Below, one piece after another: positions 40,524 through 40,767 of a stretch of 40,767 bases of DNA (positions are counted from its first letter, which is position 1; every line of letters starts with the position of its first letter). The notes under the pieces are model-generated. The model searched no databases. It had not been told where the DNA came from and saw only the letters and a program-made list of their open reading frames with translations. The translations under genes and the position numbers were made by a program. This DNA is from Candidatus Nitrosomaritimum khambatensis. GTDB taxonomy: Archaea > Thermoproteota > Nitrososphaeria > Nitrososphaerales > Nitrosopumilaceae. The stretch lies in the NCBI GenBank assembly GCA_011773785.1, contig WVWY01000002.1, positions 955 to 41,721 of the forward strand. The letters are read 5' to 3'.

Positions 40524-40767
40524 CTATACAATTGTTGGGTTGGTCTCTAAAACACCAATCTTTTCTTTTCCCTTTTCTGAAATTGAATAAGTGTATGGTT
40601 TAGATTCTGTATTTCGCTTGACATAACCATCCTCAAACAACTTTTTCATTAACCTAGATGTATGTTCTCGACTCCGTTTTAATGTGATTTGGATGTCACG
40701 TGATGTCATAGGTCTGGTTGTGATTAAGTGTAACACATGATCTATAGGGTTGTTCTGCTCGATACTA
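40524..40767 (-). CDS. Winged-helix (MarR/ArsR-like) protein, 5' end outside window
   Basis: The frame stays open to the right edge (residues before the GTG at 40736 read SIEQNNPIDHV), so the true start lies beyond 40767. The visible 80 residues contain a winged helix: ITTRPMTSRDIQITLKRS, helix HTSRLMKKLFEDGYV, wing KPYTYSISEKGKEKI. The protein probably binds DNA. The gene is upstream of the AbrB-type gene on the same strand. Confidence 0.8.
   Translation of the reverse strand, partial: SIEQNNPIDHVLHLITTRPMTSRDIQITLKRSREHTSRLMKKLFEDGYVKRNTESKPYTYSISEKGKEKIGVLETNPTIV

Overview
The window looks like a chromosomal segment of an ammonia-oxidising archaeon of the Nitrososphaerota (Thaumarchaeota), most likely a Nitrosopumilus or Nitrosarchaeum relative. 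The reasons are an AT-rich, densely packed genome with many TTG and GTG starts and apparently leaderless promoters, and a diagnostic mix of proteins: TFB, Orc1/Cdc6, PolD small subunit DP1, an ESCRT-III (CdvB-type) protein, a GPN-loop GTPase, Cdc48, a CFI-box protein, and many multi-CBS and UspA proteins. I saw no rRNA, tRNA, CRISPR array, transposase or prophage. The placement is inferred from gene content, not from a database search.

Layout. 1-7.2 kb: a partial gene, a candidate structured RNA (147-212), two small conserved proteins, an SDR, a flippase-like membrane protein, a GPN GTPase abutting thrB (homoserine kinase), and the 7-deazaguanine (archaeosine precursor) genes queC, folE and queE. 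7.2-12.4 kb: a three-gene operon of a cytosolic winged-helix protein, a membrane-anchored winged-helix protein and an exported helical protein, with a palindrome at its promoter. Next come an exported protein, a coiled-coil protein and an ESCRT-III paralogue, then a second candidate structured RNA (12429-12521). 12.8-17.6 kb: a FabG-like SDR, a CysQ-like phosphatase tail-to-tail with APS kinase cysC, a hemerythrin-like protein and a CPA-type Na+/H+ antiporter.

17.7-30.1 kb is a stress and proteostasis neighbourhood. It holds an operon of a CBS protein with an apparent ribosome-hibernation-like (HPF) C-terminus, a PAC2 proteasome-assembly-chaperone homologue and an Hsp20; a CBS/UspA cluster of four UspA and three further CBS proteins; the fluoride channel crcB behind a palindromic operator; a TFB; and an hsp20-cdc48 operon. 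Two UspA genes in this cluster share a perfect 111-bp inverted duplication although the rest of each gene has diverged. This points to recent gene conversion or a possible inversion hotspot.

30.2-39.4 kb: an ACT-domain protein, type II NADH dehydrogenase, an exported cyclophilin/PsbP-like/CFI-box fusion, cbiE of cobalamin synthesis, a degenerate cupredoxin, a SpoIIM-like membrane protein, PolD DP1 and Orc1/Cdc6. 39376-39848 is very probably a replication origin. It has two ORB-like repeats ending in a C/G string, six GTTAAC palindromes and AT-rich blocks, and lies directly upstream of orc1/cdc6. The right edge carries a winged-helix-like protein, a 53-residue AbrB-type regulator and a partial winged-helix gene.

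The items most worth following up are the origin, the 111-bp inverted duplication, the CBS-HPF-like fusion with its chaperone operon, the two structured RNA candidates, and the membrane-bound winged-helix operon.
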